Part shown: in pieces, positions 45,577 to 56,439 of the stretch
Numbering within the stretch: position 1 is the first letter of the stretch
Layout of the letters: each line of letters begins with the position of its first letter
Assembly: GCF_018294505.1 (NCBI RefSeq)
Contig: NC_057800.1
Location: 475,637,037-475,701,036 of the forward strand
DNA: 64,000 nucleotides
Source of the DNA: Triticum aestivum
Lineage: Eukaryota > Streptophyta > Magnoliopsida > Poales > Poaceae
Direction: 5' to 3'
The notes under the pieces: model-generated
The model's input: the letters and a program-made list of their open reading frames with translations, nothing else
What the model was told of the DNA's origin: nothing
Database searches by the model: none
Position numbers and translations under genes: made by a program

Positions 45577-46110
45577 GGCCCGCAACTCCGCCGGCCCAGG
45601 GATGGGCAGAGCCGGATTGCGTGCTGGATGGGCAGTGTCGATCCGAACGCTGCGCCGAGAGGCCGTCACTGGGGTCGAGGCCGATCTGCCCCTCCTGGAG
45701 TAGGCCGCAGTCCGTGAAGGGTGGGGGTGGGATGCCACCAGCTTGGTCACCACCGAGGCCACCAACACGGACGCCGCAGCCGGGGAGGAAGGGAGCCAGG
45801 TTGTCGTGGTGCACTCGGAGCCGGGGTCTGTGAGCATCGCCGTCGATGGGAGAGGAGGTGGGGGGAAGGCGACGGCTGAAGGAGGAAGGGCTCGCCGTCC
45901 GAGCCTGCAGGGAGAGTGTCCGCCGGCGCCAACAATCCCATACCCAGCCGGGCCGGGAGGGTGGCGCAAGCTCAGTCGATGCAAGCCTAGGGTCGTCGCT
46001 GAGGAGTAGCGGGGGTGTGGGGGGGAGGCAGGAGATCATGGGGAGGACGCCGGTACGACCAGTAGCCCCACAATGGACATATCGCTCGTGTGCGCCCATC
46101 GGAAGTTTTC
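45577..46110 (-). mobile_element. LINE continuation (probable ORF1 end)
   Basis: Continues the LINE interrupted by the LARD. On the minus strand one frame (about 45984-45577) ends in an Arg/Ser/Pro-rich segment (SRRSVRID and similar), of the kind seen near the end of plant LINE ORF1 proteins. No zinc knuckle is visible. GC content drops sharply near 46110. Assignment rests mainly on the target duplication and strand agreement. Confidence 0.45.
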
Positions 46111-46505
46111 ACTCTTCAGCCCTTCAGGTATGGAGATGTAAATGGCAAACAAACTTTGTCTGCAAGTTTCGTTCAATTTGCATTAGCTAATTCCATAGTT
46201 TATTTTCCCTAAAAATAAATAAATTATTGATTTGTTAGGTCATAATTGGGTTTAAACAAGATTAAACGGACCAGTTTACATCCCTAGGCGTGAAGTATAA
46301 TAATCAGCATTATGCCGATCCATGAAAGGTAAAGTTTCAACCTAAATGTTGTCTGGTGCACGCGCGCTATCAAACACACTGGAACGGCCGTGCCAGAGCT
46401 GTCGATCTCGCGCGATCCACACGACACGTGCGGTGGACCGACCAGATGGGTTTTGTCGGTTTCGCCCCCTCCTCTTCGTAATTTTGGGAGACGCGCCCAA
46501 ATTAT
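46111..46505. other. Interspersed non-coding stretch
   Basis: AT-rich, then moderately GC-rich. No coding frame, terminal repeat or known element end was recognised. Confidence 0.4.
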
Positions 46506-46704
46506 GGCTCTGTTTGGATACTCTAACACAGTTAAAGCTAGAGTTATTTTCTAACCCAGTCTAACCCAAATAAGCACCTCTTCACCGGGATAGTTGGGTT
46601 AGATGGAACTAACCCACTCTAATCCTTCATGTTTGGATATTTTTGAGTTATTTGAGCCTCCAACTAACCCAAACTAGCTCTAATCCCATGATCCAAACAG
46701 GGCC
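46506..46704. mobile_element. Tourist-like MITE (199 bp)
   Basis: Terminal inverted repeats GGCTCTGTTTGGAT and ATCCAAACAGGGCC match at 13 of 14 bases. TAT stands on both sides as a 3-bp duplication. The usual Tourist target is TTA/TAA, so the superfamily is probable rather than certain. Internal TAACCC/GGGTTA motifs are partly palindromic. Confidence 0.7.
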
Positions 46705-46767
46705 TATCTCCTCCATCCTCCCGTTCCCCTATTACCCATTTACACTTGGAACCGAATCCTCTAACAT

Positions 46768-47008
46768 TGAGAAGGGAAGTTAGAGAAGCTACAATACTCT
46801 AACTTTCCTTCTTTCTATTCATATGGTTGAGCCTAAAATGACTTAAATTAATTTGCAAATTGATGATCTAGTGTGTACATTTATAGTAATAACACACAAA
46901 TAAGTTGATGGTGAAATAAAAATAATTTAAAATTATTTATATCTACAATAAATATCAATAGTAAACAACCTGCTAATACCTACTAATCTTCTCTAACTTC
47001 CCTTCTTC
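46768..47008. mobile_element. MITE-like element with 18-20-bp inverted repeats
   Basis: GAAGGGAAGTTAGAGAAG (46771-46788) is matched in inverse by CTTCTCTAACTTCCCTTC (46988-47005). The core is AT-rich. No convincing target duplication was found, so the superfamily is open. Confidence 0.6.
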
Positions 47009-47045
47009 ATTTTACACTAGGTTAGCACTGTAACATTGTGAACTA

Positions 47046-47511
47046 GCCACAGTGGGAGTAACTTCAACAGTAACATCGAGTCCAACTCAGCAAATTTGCT
47101 TATGTGGCAATGAGTTAATAAGGAGAGAGGTAGTAGTAGGCTGGTCACAATGGGGAGGAACTTATGAGTAACATCACACACTCCAATACAACTTTGCTTA
47201 TGTGGCACATATTTAATGAAGAGAGAGGTGCTTATGGTAACTAGCTAAGTTACCGGAACATCATACACTCCAAGAAACAATGAGTCTATAACCTAATAAA
47301 TACATCGTTGCATGACACTACATAGATGTTCCTATTCACTATGGAGGTAGTAACATAGTCTAGGGAAGTGTGTAAGTTACTAGCTTATGTTCTTGCCCAT
47401 TATGACCAGCCGCAGTAACTTAGCTAGTTACTGTAACATCACATGTCCTAATGCAATATGAGTCTATAACCTAATAAATGAAGCTATGCATGTTACCACA
47501 CTTATGTTACC
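47046..47511. mobile_element. Outer MITE, split by a relative of itself
   Basis: The left part (47046-47138, starting AGCCACAGTGGGAGTAAC) and the right part (47412-47511, ending TTACCACACACTATAAGG) share phrases with the element between them: TTTGCTTATGTGGCA on the left, GAGTCTATAACCTAATAAAT on the right. Confidence 0.55.
47139..47411. mobile_element. Inner MITE (273 bp) with GGCTGGTC ends
   Basis: Terminal inverted repeats: GGCTGGTCACAATGGG at the left, CCCATTATGACCAGCC at the right (14 of 16 match). It is inserted in a related copy. Flanks GTAGTA and GCAGTA are similar but not an exact duplication. Confidence 0.75.
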
Positions 47512-47515
47512 ACAC

Positions 47516-48590
47516 ACTATAAGGCGTTGTTTGGATAGGTAGTATATACAAAACCGGATCTCTATAAACCAAGAAAACGGTGTAACAAAACTAAAATCCT
47601 GTTTGACAACTCCAACTAATCCGCGTATGCAGAAAACTTAGTTTTCCTAAAACCCAGATTTCAGGTATATGAAAAAACGACTATTACTTGTTTTTCCACA
47701 AACGCGATTTACATAATCTGGATTCCAACGGAAACAGAGCGCGCTTCCTGGCTGGGATGAAGGGGGCACAACGAGGGCGCTTAGCCCGATGACCTCAGGG
47801 AGTAGAGCAATCGCTCGCCGGCGGCTGCGTGTGGAGTCGTGCTGGCCGGAGGGGACGCGAGATGCAGCCGGCGGAAGAGTCAGTACAGGGGGATGACGAA
47901 CTCGGGGACCAGCGAAAGCCCTCGCCGGTGGCTGCGTGTGGAGTCGTGCAAGCCGGAGGGGACGCGAGATGCAGCCGGCGGAAGAGTCAGTACAGGGGGG
48001 TGACGAACTCGAGGACCAGCGGAAGCCCTCGCCGGTGGCTGCGTGCGGAGTCGTGCAGGGGGATGACGAACTGGGGACCAGCGGAAGCCCTCGCCGGCGG
48101 CTGCGTTCAGAATAAGTGGAGGTCTGAGGGGAAGCGACGGGAGGAAGGGTCAGTGCAGGGGAGGGCGACAATCTCGGAGGCCAACGGAAGCCCTTGCCGT
48201 CGGCCGTGCGTTGAGTCAGTGGAGTCCGTGGCAAGAAGTAGTCCGGAGAGATGACCTCCAATACCAGAGGAAGCGCCCGCTGAAGGTCGCACACGGAGTC
48301 ATGGAGGCCGGAAGAAACTACAGCAGCAGTCTGGACGGTGGACTCGTACGGTATGATATTAAGGTTGAAAGTCGCAAAGCAAAAAAGTCACAAGTGAGGA
48401 ATTATAAGACTAATGTTTGCTATCCAAACACAAAACTCTACGACCCAGTTTATTATTTTTCTAACCCAAACAAAGTTTGCTGTAAACACGTTTTCCATAA
48501 AAAGGATAGCAAAACCGATTTTCCTAGAAATCAGCTAAAAACTCGTTTTCTATAATCTTATCACTAATACTTACAGTAGTATCCAAACTC
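47516..48590. mobile_element. Putative non-autonomous DNA transposon carrying GC-rich repeats
   Basis: AT-rich arms begin GTTGTTTGGATAG and end CAGTAGTATCCAAAC. The inner arms contain matching AAAACCG/CGGTTTT phrases. Between them lies a GC-rich core with 107-bp repeats. A 215-codon minus-strand frame (48294-47647) spans the repeats, but its low-complexity product argues against a gene. Confidence 0.45.
47831..48216. repeat. 107-bp tandem repeat, about four units
   Basis: Units at 47831-47937 and 47938-48044 (107 bp each, near identical), 48045-48106 (62 bp, internally deleted) and 48107 to about 48216 (diverged). Confidence 0.8.
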
Positions 48591-48759
48591 TAGAAATACG
48601 TGTATTTTACTAGTATATGTTACTCTCCATTGTGGCTAGTCTGACCGGATCCGGTTCCTTTACACTTCACTCTCCGCCCGGCGACGAGCGAAATCCCCAC
48701 GAAATCCTAGATCTTCGCCGCGAGTGCAGCCAGCGGGAGAGCCGGCGACGAATTAATCC

Positions 48760-48952
48760 ATGGAGAAAGGCGACAGGCCGGCGAAGGGTCCCGCGGCAGT
48801 TCGACGGGGTGAGGGCGGTGCGCGCGCGCTCGAGGAGGAGAAGGTAGCGGCTACGGGAAGGGGGCGGGGGTTGGAGCTGGTGGTTCTGCGCGGGGCGGCG
48901 ACGACCCCGGGGGGAGACGCGAGATCCAGTGGCTTCGACGAACCCGAGGTTA
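48760..48952 (+). pseudogene. Candidate first exon, unidentified
   Basis: ATG at 48760 in a GC-rich context opens 64 codons (Gly/Arg/Ala/Glu-rich, start MEKGDRPAKG) to a splice-donor-like GAG/GTTAGT at 48953. A plausible leader precedes it. The product is low-complexity and I recognise no family. It may be the first exon of the degraded gene whose Ulp1-like exon lies at 55997, or a transposon-captured piece. Confidence is low. Confidence 0.25.
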
Positions 48953-49227
48953 GTTTATCCTACCTTTGCCCCCTCGCTCACACACCTCGCGGGTTGTTGG
49001 AGTTTCGTCGCCGACACCCTCGTCGACATTAACGAACGCAGAATAGATCGTTGATGGTTCCTCCGGGGAGTAGGGAGGGAGGGGAAGGGATTTTTTGGCT
49101 GCTGGATGCTTTGTGTTTTCATGGAGGTGCTCCAGATGTAGGCTGCGGCATCCTCTGTTCATCTGAGTTTTTCTCAGTAAGCACTACTGAAACCTATAGG
49201 GATCCTATTGGGCATCAGCGTGTTTTT

Positions 49228-49465
49228 GTAGGCAAATCAGACATGGGTTAGTATGCAATAATCACCGTGTTGCAGGCAATAATCAGACATAGGTAAGTAT
49301 GCAACCAGACATAGGTTAGTAGATAATCAGAATAGAAATAGGCAACAATTTTTGCTTTTGTAGGCAATTAGAAAGAAGATAAGTAGGCAATAATCAGTAT
49401 GAAACGATGGGGGGTTAATTACTTCAGAGAAATGATCAGTATGAAATGTAGGCAAGCAGATGAAG
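49228..49465 (+). repeat. Degenerate short repeats around GTAGGCAATAATCAGA
   Basis: Phrases GGCAATAATCAG, GACATAGGTTAGTATGCAA and variants occur about eight times at 20-35-bp spacing. They resemble subterminal repeats of large DNA transposons; no terminus was found. Confidence 0.45.
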
Positions 49466-49488
49466 ATATGTGTATTTCTAGAGTGGTT

Positions 49489-49701
49489 TCAGAAACTGTC
49501 AGCATACCCCAAATCTGATCTATGATGACTTCTCAATGAATCCTTTGGAACAGAATTAAAAGGATCCTTTTTTCGATTTTCTTCATCTGCAATATTTTTT
49601 TCCGGACAAGTATCTTCTCTCTCTGTGATAAGTAGTGCCCAACGCTTCTGCTTCTTTTGCGAGAGTTGTCCATTTCCACTCCTAAGTTTATTCAGCTTCA
49701 C
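49489..49701 (-). pseudogene. Charged 70-codon frame, unidentified
   Basis: The minus-strand frame is rich in Lys, Glu, Asp and Ser (QKKQKRW near its start) and ends at TAA/TGA-rich sequence. Composition is protein-like and resembles a nuclear or transposon protein exon. No family recognised. Confidence 0.2.
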
Positions 49702-50169
49702 TACTTGCTGAGTTTAGTGGAGTAACATTTTTAGAATTAGTACAGTATGTGGAGTTACCACAGGGTTTTTTCAGTTCTTTTCTTTCCTTTTTTCATGTTT
49801 GTTTTGTCCAATCAGCTGTCACCGAAACAGGATACCGCTATGGAAAATGATATTTTTAGGTATTCCAGGATCATAGTCCAGTTGATCAGGGTGTGTGTGT
49901 GTGTGGGGGGGGGGGGCAAGTTCTTGCAAATGAATCTGTAGTTATCATACACATGTTTTTTGTCAAATGCAGGATTGTAGGGGTCGGGCAGCTTTTAGAG
50001 CACGACAAATATACATAGCTGACTGATAGGTTTTTTTAGGAATTTTTTGCTGATAGTTTTTAACAAAGAAGCCACACGAAGCTCACATATCTCTGCCCAC
50101 ATGCTTGTCTTTTTTTTTTCACAGCAGGGACAGATTTGTTTTTTCGTTGCTGAAAACACAGGAGGAAAA

Positions 50170-53100
50170 CAAAAGCGAAAGTGGGAGGGGGCGCATCAAA
50201 AATTCAAAACCACCTAACCCAAAATCACTAGACAAATCAAGTCGCCCAAAAATTCATGACCACCCAACCCAAAATCGCCTAACGCGGGAGGGGGCGCATC
50301 TCGCCTCCCTCGGTGGCCTAGTGTCGCCTCACAAACGAATCAAGTCGCCCAAAAATTCATGACCACCCAACCCAAAATCGCCTAACACGAGAGGGGGCCC
50401 ATCTCGTCTCCCTTGGCCTAGTGCCGCCTCACTAGACGAACCAAGTCACCTAAAAAACCCACGACCACCCACCTCCAAATCGCCTAACAAGGTAGGGACG
50501 CATCTTGCCTACCCTTAGTGGCCTAGTGTCGCGTCACAAGATGTACCAAGTCGCCCAAAAACCCACAACCACCCACCTCCAAATCGCCTATCACGGGAGG
50601 GGTGCATCTCGCCTCCCTCGGCTGGCTAGAGTTGCCTCACCCGATGAACCAAGTTGCCTAAAAAACCCATGAACACCCACCTCCAAATCGCCTAACAAGG
50701 TAGGGACGCATCTTGCCTCTCTCGGTGGCCTAGTGTAGCCTCACGAGACGAACCAAGTCACCCAAAAACCCACGACCACCCACCTTCAAATCGCCTAACA
50801 CAGGAGGGGGTGCATCTCGCCTCCCTCGGTGGCCTAGTTTCGCCTCACCAGATGAACCAAGTTGCCCAAAAACTCATGACCACCCAACGCAAAATCGCCT
50901 AACACAGGAGGGGGCACATCTTTCTCGCCTCCCTCGGTCAGCTAGAGTCGCCTCACCCGACAAACCAAGTCGCCTAAAAAACCCACGACCACCCACCTCC
51001 AAATTGCCTGACATGGAGGGACGCATCTTGCCTCCCTCGGTGTCCTAGTGTTGCGTCACCAGACGAACCAAGTCACCCCATAACCAACGAGCACCCACCC
51101 CTAAAGTGCTTAACGCGGGAGGGACACGTTATGCCTACGTCGGTGCCCTAGTGTCGCCTCACAAGACGAACTAAGTCGTCGAGCCTTACGCACCAAGTCG
51201 GCTAAACTCACGGACCTTTAGTCGCCTACTCATCACACACATAGTTTCGCCCCCCCCCCCTGATTAAGCGCCCCCCAATTTTCATCAAGTAGCCCAAGGA
51301 TAGCGGATAGCCAAAATCGCCTAACCATGCACACCAAGTCAGCGAAACCAATGAGCTTTAGTCACCTACTTAACCAACACTTTTTTCGGCGTCGCCCACC
51401 CCCATGTGCTTAATCGCCTTCCATTTTTTCATCAAGTCGCCCAAAGGAAAGCAGAAACACAAAAATCGCCTAACACGGAGAGGGCACATCTTCATGCTAC
51501 CCCCTCGGTCTTCTATTGTCGCCTCACCCGATGAACCAAGTCGCCCAAAAACTCATGACCACCCAACCCAAAATCTCCTAACGCGGGAGGGGATGCATCT
51601 CACCTTCCTCGGTGGCCTAGTGTCGCCTCACCAGACGAACCAAGTCGCCCAAAAATCCACCACCACCCACCTCCAAATCGCCTAACAAGGTAGGGACGCA
51701 TCTTGCCTACCCTGAGTGGCCTAGTGTCGCGTCACCAGATGTACCAAGTCGCCCCAAAACCCACAACCACCCACCTCCAAATCGCCTAACATGGGAGGGG
51801 TGCATCTCGCCTACCTCGATGGCATAATTTCGCCTCACCGATGAACCAAGTTGCCCAAAAACTCATAACCACCCAATCTAAAATCGCCTAACACGGGAGG
51901 GGGCGCATCTCACCTCCCTCGGCCGGCTAGAGTCGCCTCACCCGACGAACCAAGTCGCCTAAAAAACCCATGACCACCCACCTCTAAATCGCCTAACAAG
52001 GTAGGGACGCATCAGGCCTCTCTCAGTGGCCTAGTGTCGCCTCACCAGGCGAACCAAGTCACCCAAAAACCCACGACCACCCACCTCCAAATCGCCTAAC
52101 ACAGGAGGGGGTGCATCTCGCCTCCCTCGGTGGCCTAGTTTCGCCTCACCAGATGAACCAAGTTGCCCAAAAACTCATGACCACCCAACGCAAAATCGCC
52201 TAACACGGGAGGGGGCGCATCTCGCCTCCCTCGGTCGGCTAGAGTCGCCTCACCCGACAAACCAAGTCGCCTAAAAAACCCACGACCACCCACCTCCAAA
52301 TCGCCTAACATGGAGGGACGCATCTTGCCTCCCTCGGTGTCCTAGTGTTGCCTCACCAGACGAACCAAGTCACCCAAAAACCTACGACCACCCACCTCCA
52401 AATCGCCTAACACAGGAGGGAGTGCATCTCGCCTCCCTCGGCCGGCTAGAGTCGCCTCATCCAACGAACCAAGTCGCCTAAAAAACCCATGACCACCCAC
52501 CTCCAAATCGCCAAACAAGGTAGGGACGCATCTTGCCTCTCTCGGTGGCCTAGTGTCACCTCACCAGACGGACCAAGTCACCCAAACACGACCACCCACC
52601 TCCAAATCGCCTAACACAGGAGGGGGTGCATCTCGCCTCCCTCGGTGGCCTAGTTTCGCCTCACCAGATGAACCAAGTTGCCCAAAAACTCATGACCACC
52701 CAACGCAAAATCGCCTAACACGGGAGGGGGCACATCTCGCCTCCCTCGGTCGGCTAGAGTCGCCTCACCCGACAAACCAAGTCGCCTAAAAAACCCACGA
52801 CCACCCACCTCCAAATCGCCTAACATGGAGGGACGCATCTTGCCTGCCTCGGTGTCCTTGTGTTGCCACACCAGACGAACCAAGTCACCCCAAAACCAAT
52901 GAGCACCCACCCCCCAAAGTGCTTAACGCGGGAGGGACACATTTTGCCTACCTCGGTGCCCTAGTGTCGCCTCACAAGATGAACTAAGTCGTCGAGCCTT
53001 ACGCACCAAGTCGGCGAAACTCACAGACCTTTAGTCGCCTACTCATCACACACATAGTTTCGCCCCCCCCCCTACGCACCAAGTCGGCGAAACTCACGGA

Positions 53101-55760
53101 CCTTTAGTCGCCTACTCATCACACACATAGTTTCGCCCCCCCCTACGCACCAAGTCGGCGAAACTCACGGACCTTTAGTCGCCTACTCATCACACACATA
53201 GTCCCCCCCCCCCCCCGATTAAGCGCAGATAGCCAAAATCGCCTGACCATGCACACCAAGTCAGCGAAACCAATGAGCTTTAGTCACCTACTTAACCATC
53301 ACTTTTTTCGGTGTCGCCCACCACCATGTGCTTAATCGCCTTCCATTTTTTCATCAAGGCGCCCAAAGGAAAGCAGAAACACAAAAATCGCCTAACACGG
53401 AGGGGGCACATCTTCAGGCTACCCCCTCGGTCTTCTATTGTCGCCTCACCCGATGAACCAAGTCGCCCAAAAACTCATGACCACCCAACCCAAAATCGCC
53501 TAACGTGGGAGGGGGTGCATCTCGCCTCCCTCGGTGGCCTAGTGTCGCCTCACCAGACGAACCAAGTCGCCCAAAGATCCACCACCACCCACCTCCAAAT
53601 CGCCTAACAAGGTAGGGACGCATCTTGCCTACCCTCAGTGACCTAGTGTCGCGTCACAAGATGTACCAAGTCGCCCCAAAACCCACAACCACCCACCTCC
53701 AAATCGCCTAACACGGGAGGGGTGCATCTCGCCTCCCTCGATGGCATAATTTCGCCCCATCGATGAACCAAGTTGCCCAAAAACTCATGACCACCCAATC
53801 TAAAATCGCCTAACACGGGAGGGGGCAAATCTCGCCTCCCTCAGCCAGCTAGAGTCGCCTCACCCGACGAACCAAGTCGCCTAAAAAACCCATGGCCACC
53901 CACCTCCAAATCGCCTAACAAGGTAGGGACGCATCTTGCCTCTCTCGGTGGCCTAGTGTCGCCTCACCAGACGAACCAAGTCACCAAAAAACCTACGATC
54001 ACCCACCTCCAAATCGCCTAACACAGGAGGGGGTGCATCTCGCCTCCCTCGGTGGCCTAGTTTCGCCTCACCAGATGAACCAAGTTGCCCAAAAACTCAT
54101 GACCACCCAACGCAAAATCGCCTAACACGGGAGGGGGCGCATCTCGCCTTCCTCGGTCGGCTAGAGTCGCCTCACCCGACAAACCAAGTCGCCTAAAAAA
54201 CCCACGACCACCCACCTCCAAATCACCTAACATGGAGGGACGCATCTTGCCTCCCTCGGTGTCCTAGTGTTGCCTCACGAGACGAACCAAGTCACCCAAA
54301 AACCCACGACCACCCACCTCCAAATCGCCTTACACAGGAGGGAGTGCATCTCGCCTCCCTCGGCCGGCTAGAGTCGCCTCACCCAACGAACCAAGTCGCC
54401 TAAAAAACCCATGACCACCCACCTCCAAATCGCCTAACAAGGTAGGGACGCATCTTGCCTCTCTCGGTGGCCTAGTGTCGCCTCACCAGACGGGCCAAGT
54501 CACCCAAAAACCCACGACCACCCCCCTCCAAATCGCCTAACACAGGAGGGGGTGCATCTCGCCTCCCTTGGTGGCCTAGTTTCGCCTCACCAGATGAACC
54601 AAGTTGCCCAAAAACTCATGACCACCCAACGCAAAATCGCCTAACACGGGAGGGGGCGCATCTCGCCTCCCTCGGTCGGCTAGAGTCGCCTCACCCGACA
54701 AACCAAGTCGCCTAAAAACCCATGACCACCCACCTCCAAGTCACCTAACATGGAGGGACGCATCTTGCCTCCCTCGGTGTCCTAGTTGCCTCACCAGACG
54801 AACCAAGTCGCCCCAAAACCAACGAGCACCCACCCCCCAAAGTGCTTAACGCGGGAGGGACACATTTTGCCTACCTCGGTGCCCTAGTGTCGCCTCACAA
54901 GACGAACTAAGTCGTTGAGCCTTACGCACCAAGTCGGCGAAACTCACAGACCTTTAGTCGCCTACTCATCACACACATAGTTTCACCCCCCCCCACATGA
55001 TTAAGCGCCCCCCAATTTTCATCAAGTAGCCCAAGGATAGCAGATAGCCAAAATCGCCAAAATCGCCTAACCGTGCACACCAAGTCAGCGAAACCAATGA
55101 GCTTTAGTCACCTACTTAACCAACACTTTTTTCGGTGTCGCCCACCCCCATGTGCTTAATCGCCTTCCGTTTTTTCATAAAGTCACCCAAAGGAAAGCAG
55201 AAACACAAAAATCGCCTAACACGGAGGGGGCACATCTTCACGCTACCCCCTCGGTCTTCTAGTGTCGCCTCACCCGATGAACCAAGTCGCCCAAAAACTC
55301 ATGACCACCCAACCCAAAATCGCCTAACGCGGGAGGGGGTGCATCTCGCCTCCCTCGATGGCCTAGTGTCGCCTCACCAGACGAACCAAGTCGCCCAAAA
55401 ATCCACGACCACCCACCTCCAAATCGCCTAACACGGGAGGGGGCGCATCTTGCCCCCCTCGGTGGCCTAGTGTCGCCTCACCAGACGAATCAAGTCGCCC
55501 AAAAACTCATGACCACCCAACCCAAATTAGCCTAACACGGGAGGGGGCACATCTCGCCTCCCTCGGTGGCATAGTGTCGCCTCACTAGATGAACCAAGTC
55601 GCCCAAAACTCATGACCACCCAACCCAAAATCGCCTAACACGGAGGGGACGCATCTCGCCTACCCCTCGGTGGCCTAGTGTCACGTCACAAGATGTGCCA
55701 AGTCACCCAAAAACCCACGACCACCCACCTCCAAATCGCCTAACACAGGGAGGGGGGGGG
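50170..55760 (+). repeat. 5.6-kb satellite array, TCGCC-rich 100-107-bp monomers
   Basis: Several dozen monomers of 100-107 bp, each with four TCGCC motifs about 20-30 bp apart (AAATCGCCTAAC, CATCTCGCCTCCC, GTGTCGCCTCAC, CAAGTCGCCC). A distinct spacer starting TTACGCACCAAGTCGG recurs at 51186, 52999 and 54922, giving a higher-order unit of about 1.8-1.9 kb present about three times. A 60-75-bp part of the spacer ending in a C run is itself triplicated around 53000-53210. Open frames in the array are by-products of the repeat. Confidence 0.95.
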
Positions 55761-55996
55761 ACCATTGCGAATCGAAAATGTAAAGGAAGCAAACATTCTA
55801 GAAACAAGATAGGGATTTTTTAATAATGTTTTTTATTTGTGATCATGCTTCAGGTGATCATTTTAAGTGCGTGGAAATCTTTTTTTTCTGCAACATTCTT
55901 TTGTCCTGCATTTTTCTGCAGTAAATAGCAATATCATTTCGTATTTTTCGGGGCGCACTAACGAAAACCAGATTTTTCCCTTCTCCCCAAATACAG

Positions 55997-56165
55997 GTAT
56001 GATTGCAGCATATATATGCTACACAATACCAACAACTGGGATGGCACCCATGTCCTGGAGTATAGGCCAAAAGACATAGCCAACATGAGGATGATACTAA
56101 TGGCAAAAATGGTGAAGAGTGAGCACAGCGATGTCAACTGGGCAAAGATGCTCAACATCAAGAAG
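55997..56165 (+). pseudogene. Exon of an Ulp1-like cysteine protease
   Basis: The exon is bounded by an AAATACAG acceptor and an AAG/GTAAAA donor. It encodes YDCSIYMLHNTNNWDG and a Lys/Met-rich C-terminal helix. The Asp-Cys-(Ser/Gly) core with following hydrophobic residues is the catalytic-Cys segment of Ulp1/SENP (C48) SUMO proteases, here with Ser for the usual Gly. The His and Asp part of the triad should lie in an upstream exon, but none is seen before the satellite ends. A possible last exon of six codons and TAG lies at 57878-57898. Such domains occur both in host genes and in plant MULE or CACTA transposons. Confidence 0.55.
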
Positions 56166-56439
56166 GTAAAAAAATGTCTGCAACGCACACAAGAACTTAG
56201 TTATCAGTTTTTAACTTTTTATGGCATAACACCAACCACTTCTGTTTCAGTAGCACAGAACATAAATTACATGGTCTTTTTCAACATACCACAGATACAA
56301 CTTCATGTACAGAGTACTTATTTAGTAGTCCCTCACATCGATCGTCAGCCATAATGTGATACACAAGCAACATGTACAGGGTACCTATTAAATACTAGGT
56401 TCTGGGTTTTTTGCCTACTATTCTTGTACGTTCTTGTAA

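Noticed and set aside
47647..48294. 215-codon minus-strand frame
   Set aside because: It runs through the 107-bp repeat. The product is Pro/Ser-rich repeat, and one unit is not a multiple of three.
49177..49200. CACTACTGAAA as a CACTA transposon terminus
   Set aside because: No matching inverted end or 3-bp duplication was found to either side; the short repeats behind it are suggestive but insufficient.
50105..55431. Short frames with repeated Pro/His/Thr/Gln-rich peptides
   Set aside because: By-products of the satellite monomers, not conserved between units, on both strands.
50170..55760. CRISPR-like array
   Set aside because: Repeats are tandem without unique spacers, monomers are about 100 bp, and the context is a plant genome.
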